From: Thermalbibacter longus
GTDB lineage: Bacteria > Chloroflexota > Chloroflexia > Thermomicrobiales > Thermomicrobiaceae
Length of the DNA: 64,000 bases
Direction: 5' to 3'
Assembly (NCBI RefSeq): GCF_023806485.1
Contig: NZ_JAMSLR010000001.1
Coordinates: 650,301 to 714,300, forward strand
Numbering within the stretch: position 1 is the stretch's first letter; every line of letters starts with the position of its first letter. The notes beneath the pieces were generated by a model. The model searched no databases, was not told the DNA's origin, and saw only the letters and a list, made by a program, of their open reading frames with translations. Positions 1-8,090 of this stretch are shown here, one piece after another. The translations under genes were made by a program, and so were the position numbers.

Positions 1-1
1 C

Positions 2-727
2 GAGCCGGGCTTCCGGGTGTCGCACCCTGAAGGGCGACGGCTCGTCTTCATCGGTGATCTGGTCGATCGTGGTCCAGATACCCCCTCGGTTCTAAGACTG
101 GTGATGGATGCGGTCGGGCGTGGGCGAGCGCTCTGCGCGCTCGGCAATCACGACCGCAAGCTCATGCGCTATCTCGAGGGGCAAGAGGTCAAGATTGCGC
201 ACGGCTTCGAGAGGACACTGGAGCAGCTAGCAGGCGAGCCGGAGGCGTTTCGCCGCCGGGTACTGCGATTCCTCCAGCGATTGTCGAGCCACTATGTGCT
301 AGATGGCGGCCGGCTGGTGGTCGCCCATGCCGGGCTACCGGAGGAGTATCACGGCCGCTGCTCGCCCACAGTGCGACGTGTCGCTCTCTTCGGCGTGACG
401 ACCGGCCAGCGCGATGAACGAGGGTTGCCGGTGCGAGTGAACTGGGCGCTGTCCTATCGCGGTCGCGCGCTGGTCGTCTATGGACATACCCCGGTGCAAG
501 AGGCTATCTGGATCAACCGCACCATCAACATCGACACCGGCTGTGTCTTCGGTAACAAGCTGACCGCCCTGCGCTACCCGGAACTGGAGCTGGTCGCGGT
601 GCCGGCACGGGAGGTCTACTACCCCGCGCCGCGCTCGCTGCTGACACCCGAGGACTTGCAGCGCCCGCTGCTGGTCCCGGCAGCCGATGAGATGCTCCCA
701 GAGGAAGTGGCTGCCAACGGGCAATAG
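2..727 (+). CDS. Pnkp-like Ser/Thr-type metallophosphatase, 3' part (5' end outside window)
   Basis: The open frame runs in from the left edge, so the true start and first metal motif lie outside; the GTG at 17 is unlikely to be the start. Visible calcineurin-type motifs are GDLVDRG (about residues 18-24), GNHD, a central VAHAGLP and a late YGHTPV. The stretches around KIAHGFERTLEQL and NIDTGCVFGNKLTALRYP resemble the phosphatase domain of bacterial polynucleotide kinase-phosphatase (Pnkp), which removes 3'-phosphate or 2',3'-cyclic phosphate during RNA repair. The frame stops about 40 residues after that domain, where clostridial Pnkp would continue into a ligase domain. Whether a kinase domain precedes cannot be seen. 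A stand-alone PPP-family phosphatase is the alternative. Confidence 0.75.
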   Translation, partial: EPGFRVSHPEGRRLVFIGDLVDRGPDTPSVLRLVMDAVGRGRALCALGNHDRKLMRYLEGQEVKIAHGFERTLEQLAGEPEAFRRRVLRFLQRLSSHYVLDGGRLVVAHAGLPEEYHGRCSPTVRRVALFGVTTGQRDERGLPVRVNWALSYRGRALVVYGHTPVQEAIWINRTINIDTGCVFGNKLTALRYPELELVAVPAREVYYPAPRSLLTPEDLQRPLLVPAADEMLPEEVAANGQ

Positions 728-1009
728 AAGAGCTCCTCGGTGACCTCATTCGCTGTTTCATCCGGGCGCACCTGAGAGACTTCTGGCTTCTCCGGGTAGT
801 TGACCGGTGCGGGTCGTGATGTTCCAGCAGGCCAGACGCGGGTGTGGCGAACGTCGCCGCAGGAATAGTTGGCCGGGTATGGCGTTTTCAACACCAGCGG
901 GTCGCTGGTAACCGAAGGTTCCGTTCCCGCCAGACCGGTGCGAGTGGCCGCGCGGTGACGTCCGGGCCCTCCAGGGGGTACCACTGTGCGGCTGAGAGAG
1001 GGGGATCAG

Positions 1010-1600
1010 ATGGACTTCGTCGAGGTCGTCCGCAAGCGGCGCATGGTGCGGCACTTCAAGCCCGATCCGTTCGCGAGGGAATCGCTGGAGCGGATCCTCG
1101 ACCTGGCACGGCGGGCACCGAGCGCTGGCTACACGCAGGGGCAGTCGTTCCTCGTGGTCACGGTTCCAGAGCGCCGCCGTGCGGTTGCCGAGGCCTGTGA
1201 CGAGTCGTTCGAGGTCGAGCTGTATGGCTATCCCTGGATTTCGGAGGCCCCGGTGCAGATCCTCGCGTGCACCAGTGAGGCGGCGTACCGTTTTGGCCAC
1301 CGTGATCCGGAGGAGCTACCGCAGGACGGAAGCGAGATCCAGTGGCCGGTACCGTACTGGTACTTCGACCTCGGATGCTCAGTGATGTTGATCCTTTTGG
1401 CTGCGGTAAACGAAGGCCTGGCCGCCGGATATGCCCGGGTGATCGACGTGCCGCGGCTGCGCGAGCTACTCGGTATTCCGGAAGACGTCATCCCAGTGGG
1501 CGTGATTCCCATCGGCTACCCGGATCGCGATGTTCCCTCGCCCTCGCTCCGGCGTGGTCGCAAGCCGGCGAGCGAGGTCATCCACTGGGAACGCTGGTGA
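1010..1600 (+). CDS. Nitroreductase-family flavoprotein
   Basis: 196 residues, the usual length for the FMN-dependent nitroreductase fold. The N-terminus has the family pattern VVRKRRMVRHFKPDP, in which basic and Ser/Arg residues contact FMN phosphate, followed by LDLARRAPSAGYTQGQ, the second FMN-contact segment. The C-terminal part has the typical GIPEDVIPVGVIPIGYP segment. I chose the ATG at 1010 because AGAGGGGG lies about 6 bases upstream; a GTG at 986 would add eight unlikely residues. The physiological substrate is unknown; members reduce nitroaromatics, quinones, F420-like or corrin-linked substrates with NAD(P)H. It is monocistronic here, followed by the tRNA-Sec gene on the other strand. 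Confidence 0.85.
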   Translation: MDFVEVVRKRRMVRHFKPDPFARESLERILDLARRAPSAGYTQGQSFLVVTVPERRRAVAEACDESFEVELYGYPWISEAPVQILACTSEAAYRFGHRDPEELPQDGSEIQWPVPYWYFDLGCSVMLILLAAVNEGLAAGYARVIDVPRLRELLGIPEDVIPVGVIPIGYPDRDVPSPSLRRGRKPASEVIHWERW

Positions 1601-1731
1601 AGTAGGGAAAGTAGCTAGGTGGCTGGTTGTCCAGGCGCCCGTTGTACTGCCAGCCGGGGATCGCGTTCATCCGCTGCGGTCGATCCAAGGCTGGTTCTTA
1701 CTGCTACTGGCTGTGTGACGAGGCATGACGG

Positions 1732-1828
1732 TGGCGAGGGCGCATGGGAGTCGAACCCACCGGCGAGGCTCGTCACCCCGCCCAACGGTTTTGAAGACCG
1801 CGCAGGCCACCGGGCCCGATCCGCCCTC
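1732..1828 (-). tRNA. selC: tRNA-Sec (anticodon TCA)
   Basis: Read on the minus strand from 1828, the 97-base sequence folds as a selenocysteine tRNA. It has a long acceptor arm (GAGGGCGG paired with GCGCCCTC, one mismatch at the eighth pair), an anticodon loop CTTCAAA with TCA at plus-strand 1792-1794, and a long variable arm (GGGCGGGGTGACGAGCCTCGCC region). The T-arm GTGGG-TTCGACT-CCCAT is followed by an encoded GCCA 3' end. The size matches bacterial tRNA-Sec (about 95-100 nt), longer than serine tRNAs. It decodes UGA as selenocysteine with SelB. No selA, selB, selD or selenoprotein gene is recognisable in the window, so the locus is isolated. Confidence 0.95.
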
Positions 1829-1842
1829 ATGCCTCCTATACC

Positions 1843-1872
1843 AGTATGGCCACTCAGTACGCCGATGCGCAA
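1843..1872 (-). promoter_or_regulatory. Promoter of tRNA-Sec
   Basis: On the minus strand there is TTGCGC (plus 1867-1872), an 18-base spacer, and CATACT (plus 1843-1848). Transcription would start about 8 bases before the tRNA 5' end at 1828, the right distance for a short tRNA leader. Confidence 0.55.
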
Positions 1873-2470
1873 GCTGCGGATGCTTCAGGCGGCTGCCCCC
1901 TGCAGCGCCATCCATTCCCGCGTGAGAAGGACGTCATGCCCAGGGGAACTAGTCTATTCTCGGGACAATACTTTTCCCCACGCGAGGATAGGGCACCCTT
2001 GGCAACGCTGCGCAGGCCACGTGCGACCCGCCGGTGATGCAGCCAACCGGCGTGGGTTGAGAGCGCCCGATATCCCGGGGGTAGGGAAGGAGAGCGCGCG
2101 GTCTCTCTAGACCAGTTCTCCCGCGCTCCCAGTAGCTGGAATTACGCGCATAAACCGCGCGACGCTGTGCACCAGGCCAGTGGACGCGCGATGCCGCAAC
2201 TGCATCCGGCTCGGTCCGCGTTCGGGTTCCCCGTGGCACCACGAGAACCGAAGGCAAGACCTCTGTCCTCGATCTGCTTGGTTCGTCTTCTGTGCTGTGC
2301 AAGAGTTATGTCAGGTCTGGATGTCTGGTGGCAGGGCTTCGCTGGACATCAGGCAGGTCCGTCGGGTCGAGCAGCGTTGGATCTCGTAGCCTGGAGCCCC
2401 GCGCTAGCTCGGCACCTGTAGGCCGGAAACGCTCACAGGCCACGCCTGGATGAAAGGGGAGACTTGGACG
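1873..2470. other. Intergenic region without a recognised gene
   Basis: Between the tRNA-Sec promoter and the oxidoreductase start there are about 600 bases in which frames in all phases are short and lack ribosome-binding sites or family resemblance. I see no repeat, tRNA or clear terminator. The 5' control region of the gene at 2471 must lie here. Confidence 0.5.
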
Positions 2471-3430
2471 ATGGTACAGCTCGGCTACGCGCTCTCCAGC
2501 GAAGAGCATCCCCCGAACGACCTGGTACGCTACGCGCGCGCTGCAGAGGACGCTGGATTCTCCTTCGCGCTGATCTCCGATCACTACCATCCTTGGACTG
2601 ACCGGCAGGGTCAGAGCCCGTTCGTTTGGTCCGTCATCGGCGGCATCGCACAAGCGACCGAGCGGCTGCGGCTCGGTACTGGCGTGACATGCCCGACCTT
2701 TCGGATGCATCCGGCGATCATCGCGCAGGCCGCCGCGACCTCCGCGGCGATGATGCCTGGTCGGTTCTTCCTCGGTGTGGGGTCCGGCGAGGCGCTCAAC
2801 GAGCACATCGTCGGTCTGCGCTGGCCGTCCGCCGCGGTACGGCAAGACATGCTGGTGGAGGCGATCGAGATCATGTGCCTGCTCTGGCAAGGTAGTTTTC
2901 AGAGCTACGATGGCGAGTATTTCCTCGTCGAAGAAGCCCGCATCTACACGTTGCCGGAGACACCACCCGAGATCATGATCGCCGCTGCTGGCCCTCGTGC
3001 CGCGACGATCGCAGGGCAACTGGGCGACGGGCTAATAGTGACGGCGCCGAAGGCTGCACTGGTTCGACAATTCGAGCAGTCTGGCGGCACGGGCAGGCCC
3101 CGAATCGGCCAGGTGACCGTCTGCTGGGCCCAGGACGAAGCACAGGCTCGCCGCACCGCGCTCGAGTACTGGCCGAACGCTGCCCTCCCAGGACAGCTCG
3201 GTCAGGAACTCCCGCTGCCACGACACTTCGAGCAGGCGACTGAGCTCGTCAGCGAAGAACAGATCGCGAGCGCGATCGTCTGCGGACCGGATCCGGAGAA
3301 GCACGCGCAGGCCATTCAGGAGTACGTAGATGCTGGTTGCGACCACGTCTACGTCCATCAGGTGGGCCCGGATCAGGAGGGCTTTCTCGACTTCTACCGC
3401 AGGGAGATCCTCCCCCGCTTCGGCGCCTGA
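2471..3430 (+). CDS. LLM-class (F420-dependent type) oxidoreductase
   Basis: 319 residues with the luciferase-like TIM-barrel pattern: early ARAAEDAGFSFALISDHYHPW, then LRLGTGVTCPTFRMHPAIIAQAAAT, then GRFFLGVGSGEALNEH, and a late DAGCDHVYVHQVGPDQEGFLDF split here for brevity. This is the arrangement of the F420-dependent glucose-6-phosphate dehydrogenase-like subgroup (TIGR03557-type), which transfers hydride between coenzyme F420 and an alcohol or sugar substrate. The start at 2471 has AAAGGGGAG 9 bases upstream; the ATG at 2450 overlaps that site. The substrate is not predictable from sequence. It lies immediately upstream of a glycosyltransferase gene on the same strand. Confidence 0.85.
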   Translation: MVQLGYALSSEEHPPNDLVRYARAAEDAGFSFALISDHYHPWTDRQGQSPFVWSVIGGIAQATERLRLGTGVTCPTFRMHPAIIAQAAATSAAMMPGRFFLGVGSGEALNEHIVGLRWPSAAVRQDMLVEAIEIMCLLWQGSFQSYDGEYFLVEEARIYTLPETPPEIMIAAAGPRAATIAGQLGDGLIVTAPKAALVRQFEQSGGTGRPRIGQVTVCWAQDEAQARRTALEYWPNAALPGQLGQELPLPRHFEQATELVSEEQIASAIVCGPDPEKHAQAIQEYVDAGCDHVYVHQVGPDQEGFLDFYRREILPRFGA

Positions 3431-3490
3431 GCATCCGAGGAGGATCGCGAGAGGCAGCCCGCGCGGGAGCTCGCCGAGCTGCGGCGCCAG

Positions 3491-4551
3491 GTGATCCCAG
3501 GAGTCCGGACGATCGTGGTCCTGCACGCGAACGGGAGCGGCGACTTCGTCCTCGCGTTGCCGGCGCTCGAGGCGTTACCAGCGACGTATCCCGATCCCGA
3601 GATCGTGCTTCTGGGCAAGCCGTGCCATGCCGAGTCCCTGCGCGGCCGACCGGGCCCGGTCGATCGGGTCGTGGTCATGCCGCCATGCCCCGTGGTGACC
3701 GTGCCTCCGGACGCCCCCGACGACCCTGCCGAGCTCAGCCGGTTCGTCACGGCCCTTCAGACGGGGCGATTCGACCTGGCCATCCAGCGCCGCGGGGGCG
3801 GGCGAGACTCGAACCCGCTGAGTCACCGGCCCGGTGCCCGGCAGACCATTAGCCTGCGCGCATCGGACGCCTCGTCGATTGATTGCTGGATCCCATACGT
3901 TTACAACCAGTCGGAGATCTATCGCTATCTGGAGGTGGTCGCTTTGGCGGGTGCTCTTCCGGTCACGCTCGAGCCGCACGTGGTGGTCCTAGGCCGTGAC
4001 CTAGCCGAGTCACTCGCGGTGCTCCCCAAGAGCGATGATCCGCTCGTTCCCCTCCACCCGGGCCCGGACGCTCCTGATCGCCGCTGGGCGCCGGAGACGT
4101 TCGCAGCCACTGGGGACGCGCTGGCCGATGCCGGTGCTCGCGTGGTGGTGATCGGCACCGAGCTGGAACGACCGCTGGTTGAGCGGGTCCTGAGCACGAT
4201 GGGACCGACAGCCGAAGACCTTGGCGGCAAGCTCTCGCTCGGCGGGCTAGTCGGGTTGCTGCCATGCTGCGATCTGGTCGTGCCCAATGACTCGGGTTCG
4301 GCCCACCTGGCCGCGGCCGTTGGAACACCGACGGCCTGCATCTTCTGGTGCCTGACCATGATGACCGCTGGGATCCCTGGCCGGAGACGACACCGGCCGG
4401 TCATCTCGTGGCAGGTAACCTGCACATCGTGCGGCACCGATGTAGCCGAGGGTGGTGTCCCTGCGGGCGCTCGTTCGTGGCCAGCGTCCCGGTGGAGGAT
4501 GTGGTTGAACCGGCGTTCGAGCTCTTGCGGAGCGCACGAGACAGTGGATGA
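3491..4551 (+). pseudogene. Family-9 glycosyltransferase (heptosyltransferase-like), frameshifted
   Basis: The N-terminal domain has VVLHANGSGDFVLALPALEAL and the C-terminal domain LVVPNDSGSAHLAAAVGTP, both typical of ADP-heptose:LPS heptosyltransferase-like GT9 proteins. The reading frame changes at about 4441. Up to CTSCGTD the product follows one frame, after which the family-like cysteine-rich end (CSRGWCPCGRSF, then VASVPVEDVVEPAFELL) is found in another frame and stops at 4551. Restoring one T at 4441 would rejoin them. Without that, translation continues in the wrong frame to 4717. No slippery sequence is visible, so this is either a decayed gene or a base-calling error. The GTG start at 3491 is weakly supported. 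It is a fourth GT9 relative of the operon at 9-12 kb. Confidence 0.75.
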
Positions 4552-4558
4552 AAAAGAT

Positions 4559-4584
4559 GGGCTGCCTGTGGGGGCAGGCAGCCC
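4559..4584 (-). terminator. Rho-independent terminator of the small minus-strand gene
   Basis: A perfect 10-bp stem (GGGCTGCCTG / CAGGCAGCCC) with a 6-base loop. On the minus strand it is followed by ATCTTTTTC, giving an intrinsic terminator for the gene at 4635-4874. The plus side has no T run, though the stem could also slow transcription from the glycosyltransferase gene. Confidence 0.8.
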
Positions 4585-4634
4585 ACGGGGTCACAGGGGT
4601 AGCGGGGGAGGGTTGCGGAGGACGCGCTGGCTGA

Positions 4635-4874
4635 TTACGCCAGCCGCTGTGACAGCGCCGAGCGAAGCAAGTCGACGTCTTCGCGCGCCCGCTGTTGAAT
4701 ATGATCGAGCAGCGTGAGCACGTCCTGGTCGCCTGCGTCCTCGGCGTCGATCTTGTATTCCTCGATAGCCGCGATCTCCTCGAGCTGGTTATAGAGCAGC
4801 GCGAGCAGGTCGTAGGCGACGTTGGAGACGCCGCTAATCAGCTCCGAGCGTCGCTTCGCCTGTTCTTGTGCCAT
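4635..4874 (-). CDS. Small conserved-looking hypothetical helical protein
   Basis: 79 residues. The start at 4874 follows AAAGGACATCGC, a good ribosome-binding site; upstream codons in the frame have no such site. The sequence is rich in charged and leucine residues (LLALLYNQLEEIAAIEEYKI, then DHIQQRAREDVDLLRSALSQ) and is probably all-helical and cytoplasmic, with no signal peptide or membrane segment. It has its own strong promoter (TTGACA-16-TATAAT) and terminator, so it is a well-expressed single-gene unit. I do not recognise the family and assign no function. Confidence 0.7.
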   Translation of the reverse strand: MAQEQAKRRSELISGVSNVAYDLLALLYNQLEEIAAIEEYKIDAEDAGDQDVLTLLDHIQQRAREDVDLLRSALSQRLA

Positions 4875-4926
4875 GCGATGTCCTTTCCGAACCATAGCCG
4901 GATACTCGAGGGTCGGCGATGAGCTG

Positions 4927-4954
4927 ATTATACTAGACATAAATCACGTGTCAA
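4927..4954 (-). promoter_or_regulatory. Strong sigma70-type promoter of the gene at 4635-4874
   Basis: On the minus strand: consensus TTGACA (plus 4949-4954), 16-base spacer, consensus TATAAT (plus 4927-4932). It is the closest match to consensus in the window. The predicted start is near 4920, giving a leader of about 45 bases. Confidence 0.85.
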
Positions 4955-5066
4955 GTACCTCATTTCCCGGCGCTCTTCCTGCTGATGCGAGGGCGATCCC
5001 CGGTGAAGATGAGCGAGCTCAGTTGCAGGGATACGTTGGCCCGCTCGAGCGCAGCAGGAAGGTCCA

Positions 5067-5810
5067 TTACGGCCAGCTCGGCTCACCCAATGGCGTGACG
5101 ATCACCTCCTGTACCACGGAGCTAGCGGGTTGTGTCACGGCGAAGAGAATCACGCGAGCCACGTCGGCGGGGTCCTGAAGGTTTTGCTCGTCCGGTAGAG
5201 GGACTCCCTGATCCAGGAATCGGTCGAAGAATCTAGTCCGCATTCCTCCGGGGATGATCGTCGTCACGCGGACGTTGTATGGTCTCCCCTCGACACTGAG
5301 GCTGCGGCTAAAGCCGAGCAGCCCCCACTTGGAGGCATGATACGCGCTCGCGTTCGCCCAAGCGCGAGTTGCCGCAGTGGAGGCGATGTTGACGATATGG
5401 CCACCACCCTGGCGCTTCATCACCGGCAGAGCCGCCTTGGCGACCAGAAACGGGCCACGCAGGTTGACAGCGATCACCCGATCCCATTGCTCGACCGTCA
5501 TCTGCTCTATGGGGAGGGTGTAGTCGATCCCCGCATTGTTGACGACTGCGTCCAGCCGGCCATAGTGCTGGACGATCATCTCGACGTTCTCCGCCACTGC
5601 GCGCGCGTCGCTGACGTCGCAGGGAAGTGCGATGCTCTCGGTGCCGGATGCCCGGAGTGTCTGGCTGACGCGTTTAGCGGAGTCTCCATCGAGGTCCAGG
5701 CACGCAACCGCCCAACCTTCCTGCGCGAAAACGTGGACTGTCGCCGCACCGAGACCGCTCCCGGCTCCGGTGATCAGGACGACCTTGTCTCGGCGACTCC
5801 TCGGGCTCAT
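5067..5810 (-). CDS. Classical short-chain dehydrogenase/reductase
   Basis: 247 residues with the cofactor motif TGAGSGLG near residue 12, the DVSD adenine-ring contact, NNAG, a catalytic serine in NIAST and the YHASK catalytic pair. It is a FabG-like classical SDR, an NAD(P)-dependent oxidoreductase with unknown substrate. It is not an extended SDR, so it does not substitute for the ADP-heptose epimerase HldD. The start at 5810 overlaps the preceding glycosyltransferase stop (ATGA) and has AGGAGGA about 6 bases upstream; an upstream ATG at 5852 lies inside that gene. It is the last gene of the ten-gene glycan operon, suggesting a nucleotide-sugar or acceptor modification, but that is inference. 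Confidence 0.85.
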   Translation of the reverse strand: MSPRSRRDKVVLITGAGSGLGAATVHVFAQEGWAVACLDLDGDSAKRVSQTLRASGTESIALPCDVSDARAVAENVEMIVQHYGRLDAVVNNAGIDYTLPIEQMTVEQWDRVIAVNLRGPFLVAKAALPVMKRQGGGHIVNIASTAATRAWANASAYHASKWGLLGFSRSLSVEGRPYNVRVTTIIPGGMRTRFFDRFLDQGVPLPDEQNLQDPADVARVILFAVTQPASSVVQEVIVTPLGEPSWP

Positions 5811-6751
5811 TGCGTGTCCTCCTGCTCTGGCCATCGATGAGACGCGCGCCAAGGCAGAGCCCCGGCAGTGCCAACAGGATTGGCTGACAGAAGCCGTAAG
5901 GGCTCGACTGCCCCTTCTGGGTGGACGTTGAACTCTTCGATGAGCTCTCTGAACAGTTCTGAGGCGTTCCGTTTCCGTTGCGGAACCGTCGTGGGCATTC
6001 CCAAATGATAGGTGCCGCTGGGCAGGATGCCGCAGCCGCCGTATTTGCGGATCAGCAGGAACTGTGCCACGACCTCCTCGCCGGCATGCTCAGGCGGCAA
6101 TCGCTCCCACCAGGAAAAGCCGCCGACGCTCAGCAGCTTCGCCCGGTCATACAGGACGTTGGCCCCGCCGACCCAGGCCACCTTGTAACGTACGACTTGC
6201 CCACCCCGGCAGTAGAGGCGTTCCAGATGGAAGGGATTACCGGCGTTGTTCACTTTGTGACGATCCCAGGGAAGCAGATCGGGCGTGAACGGCTCCGGGC
6301 GGACCGGCCCTTCCCACAGTTCGAAGTGGCGTAGTTCATGAGGCCGGTAATCGTCAAGAAACCACAGGCCGATGGCTGGACAGCCCACGAACCCGCATCC
6401 TTCCGACCGGATGACGTCGAACATGCGCTCCATGACCGGCGGTTCGAGCAAGACGTCATCGTCGAGGAAGTGGACATAGGGAGCTCGACTCTGGTCCAGC
6501 AAGAACTGGCGGTGCTCGGCGAGGCCCCGGCGGGGTAGGTGCTGCAGGAGCGTCACTCGGTGACCGCGCAGTCGAAGCGCCTGCACCAGGGTCTGGATCT
6601 CGATATCGCCGAGGTAGTCCTGCTCCGGTTCGGTCTGGCTCGAGACGGTCACGTCGAAGTCGGTGAACGTCTGTCCGAGGAGGCTCGTCAGCACCACCGC
6701 CAGCCCGACTTTTCGACGGAAGGTGGGGATAAGGACGTCAACCAATGCCAT
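5807..6751 (-). CDS. Family-2 glycosyltransferase
   Basis: 314 residues with a GT-A fold: VDVLIPTFRRK at the N-terminus, an APYVHFLDDDVLL segment (the DDD metal and nucleotide-sugar site, about residue 95), and GGANVLYDRAKLLSVGGF in the acceptor half. It should transfer a sugar from a nucleotide donor to a glycan or lipid acceptor in the cytoplasm; donor and acceptor are unknown. No membrane segment is visible. The start at 6751 has GGAGGG 6 bases upstream and overlaps the 3' end of the previous gene; the ATG at 6775 is less well placed. Its stop overlaps the start of the SDR gene, consistent with translational coupling. Confidence 0.85.
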   Translation of the reverse strand: MALVDVLIPTFRRKVGLAVVLTSLLGQTFTDFDVTVSSQTEPEQDYLGDIEIQTLVQALRLRGHRVTLLQHLPRRGLAEHRQFLLDQSRAPYVHFLDDDVLLEPPVMERMFDVIRSEGCGFVGCPAIGLWFLDDYRPHELRHFELWEGPVRPEPFTPDLLPWDRHKVNNAGNPFHLERLYCRGGQVVRYKVAWVGGANVLYDRAKLLSVGGFSWWERLPPEHAGEEVVAQFLLIRKYGGCGILPSGTYHLGMPTTVPQRKRNASELFRELIEEFNVHPEGAVEPLRLLSANPVGTAGALPWRASHRWPEQEDTQ

Positions 6752-8078
6752 GGGCAACCCTCCGGTGCAGACCATGTACCTTGGATAGTCGACGTGGGCG
6801 CTCGTCCACCCCTGGCGTGAGCGCCGGTGTCCCAGCCTCTGCCAGTACCTGCTCGTACACCAGGGCTGTTTGACGCGCAGCTCGTTCCCATGTGAACTCG
6901 CGCTCCACGCGCAGGCGAGCAGCGTCTCCCATTCGCGCGCGGAGGTTGGGTTCCACGAGCAGTTGCCCGAGGCGCCAGGCCAGAGCTTCAGGGTCGCGCG
7001 GAGGTACCAGAAATCCGGTTACTCCTGGCTGCACAGTGAACGCGATCCCGCCGACAGCGGAGCCGATGACGGGCCGACCGCATGCCATGGCTTCGAGCGG
7101 GGTCAGACCGAACGGCTCGTACCAGGGAGTGGTGACGGCTACATCCCCAGCCCCGTAATACCAGGCAAGCTCGGATCGAGGTCGCCGCCCGGTGAAGATC
7201 ACGCGGTCGATGATGCCGAGCTCGGCAGCCAGGCGCTGTAGCGCGCCGAGCTCCGGGGTGGCTTGCGGGTCGGGTTCGGGCGTCTCGCCGCCGACCACCA
7301 GCATGCGTGCGGGCTGCCCGAGCCGTCGCACCAGCAGCGCGACGGCCCGCAGGACATTCCGCACATCCTTCCGGGGTAGGATCCTGCCGACGTAGACGAC
7401 CACCGGCTCCGACGGGTCGAGGCCGAGCCTAAGCCTTGCCTGGGCCTGATCGACCGGGTGGAATAACTCGGTGTCGACGCCGGCGGGCAGCATGGTGATC
7501 TGCTTGCAGCTCGCGCCGTAGCCGTGTATAAGCTCTTGCCGCTCAGCCGGACACTGCGCGATGAGCCGGTCTGCCTGCTGGACGATGGCGTGCTCTACCG
7601 CGAGGCGAGCAGGTGGGCTGGTGTCGGCTTCGCCCTGATGGCGACGCTTGGTCTGGCCCAGGGCGTGAAAGGTCTGCACCACCGGGATACCGAGTCGCCG
7701 TTTGAGCTCGAGCGCGACCCAGCCGGACATCCAGAAGTGGGCGTGGATCAGGTCGTACCAGGCGTGCTTCTCGGCCAGGAAGCGCAAGAAGGCATCGCGG
7801 AGCTCCGGCATCCAGCACCAGAGCTGATCTTTGGCAACAGGACACGGCGGTCCGGCGTCTAGATGCACGATGCGCACACCTGGAGCCCAATCGAGGATTA
7901 CCGGCTGATCCGGTGAAGTCCGGCGGGTGAAGATGTCCACCGCGTAACCGAGACGGCTGAGTTGGCGGCTGAGGTCGTCCACGTAGACGTTCTGGCCCCC
8001 AGCGTCCTCGCCCCCGAGCGAAGCGGCCGGGCTCGCGTGTTCGCTGATGAACGCGATCCTTCTTACGTACTCGTGCAT
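6738..8078 (-). CDS. Family-4-type (GT-B) glycosyltransferase
   Basis: 446 residues. The N-terminal Rossmann domain has SEHASPAASLGGEDAGGQNVY, split as in sucrose-phosphate synthase/MshA-like GT4 enzymes, then HAHFWMSGWVA. The C-terminal domain has VVYVGRILPRKDVRNVL and the EX7E-type donor site YEPFGLTPLEAMACGRPVIG. These enzymes transfer a hexose from UDP-, GDP- or ADP-sugar with retention of configuration. Specificity cannot be told from sequence. The gene overlaps the next one by 14 bases and follows the previous one after 12 bases, firmly inside the operon. Confidence 0.85.
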   Translation of the reverse strand: MHEYVRRIAFISEHASPAASLGGEDAGGQNVYVDDLSRQLSRLGYAVDIFTRRTSPDQPVILDWAPGVRIVHLDAGPPCPVAKDQLWCWMPELRDAFLRFLAEKHAWYDLIHAHFWMSGWVALELKRRLGIPVVQTFHALGQTKRRHQGEADTSPPARLAVEHAIVQQADRLIAQCPAERQELIHGYGASCKQITMLPAGVDTELFHPVDQAQARLRLGLDPSEPVVVYVGRILPRKDVRNVLRAVALLVRRLGQPARMLVVGGETPEPDPQATPELGALQRLAAELGIIDRVIFTGRRPRSELAWYYGAGDVAVTTPWYEPFGLTPLEAMACGRPVIGSAVGGIAFTVQPGVTGFLVPPRDPEALAWRLGQLLVEPNLRARMGDAARLRVEREFTWERAARQTALVYEQVLAEAGTPALTPGVDERPRRLSKVHGLHRRVAHGIG

Positions 8079-8090
8079 GCTCTCGTCCTT

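Noticed and set aside
3790..3850. A tRNA-like stretch in the GT9 gene (the GGCGGGCGAGACTCGAACC region)
   Set aside because: It matches the T-arm sequence of some tRNAs on the minus strand, but no cloverleaf forms and the codons align with the normal GT9 segment.
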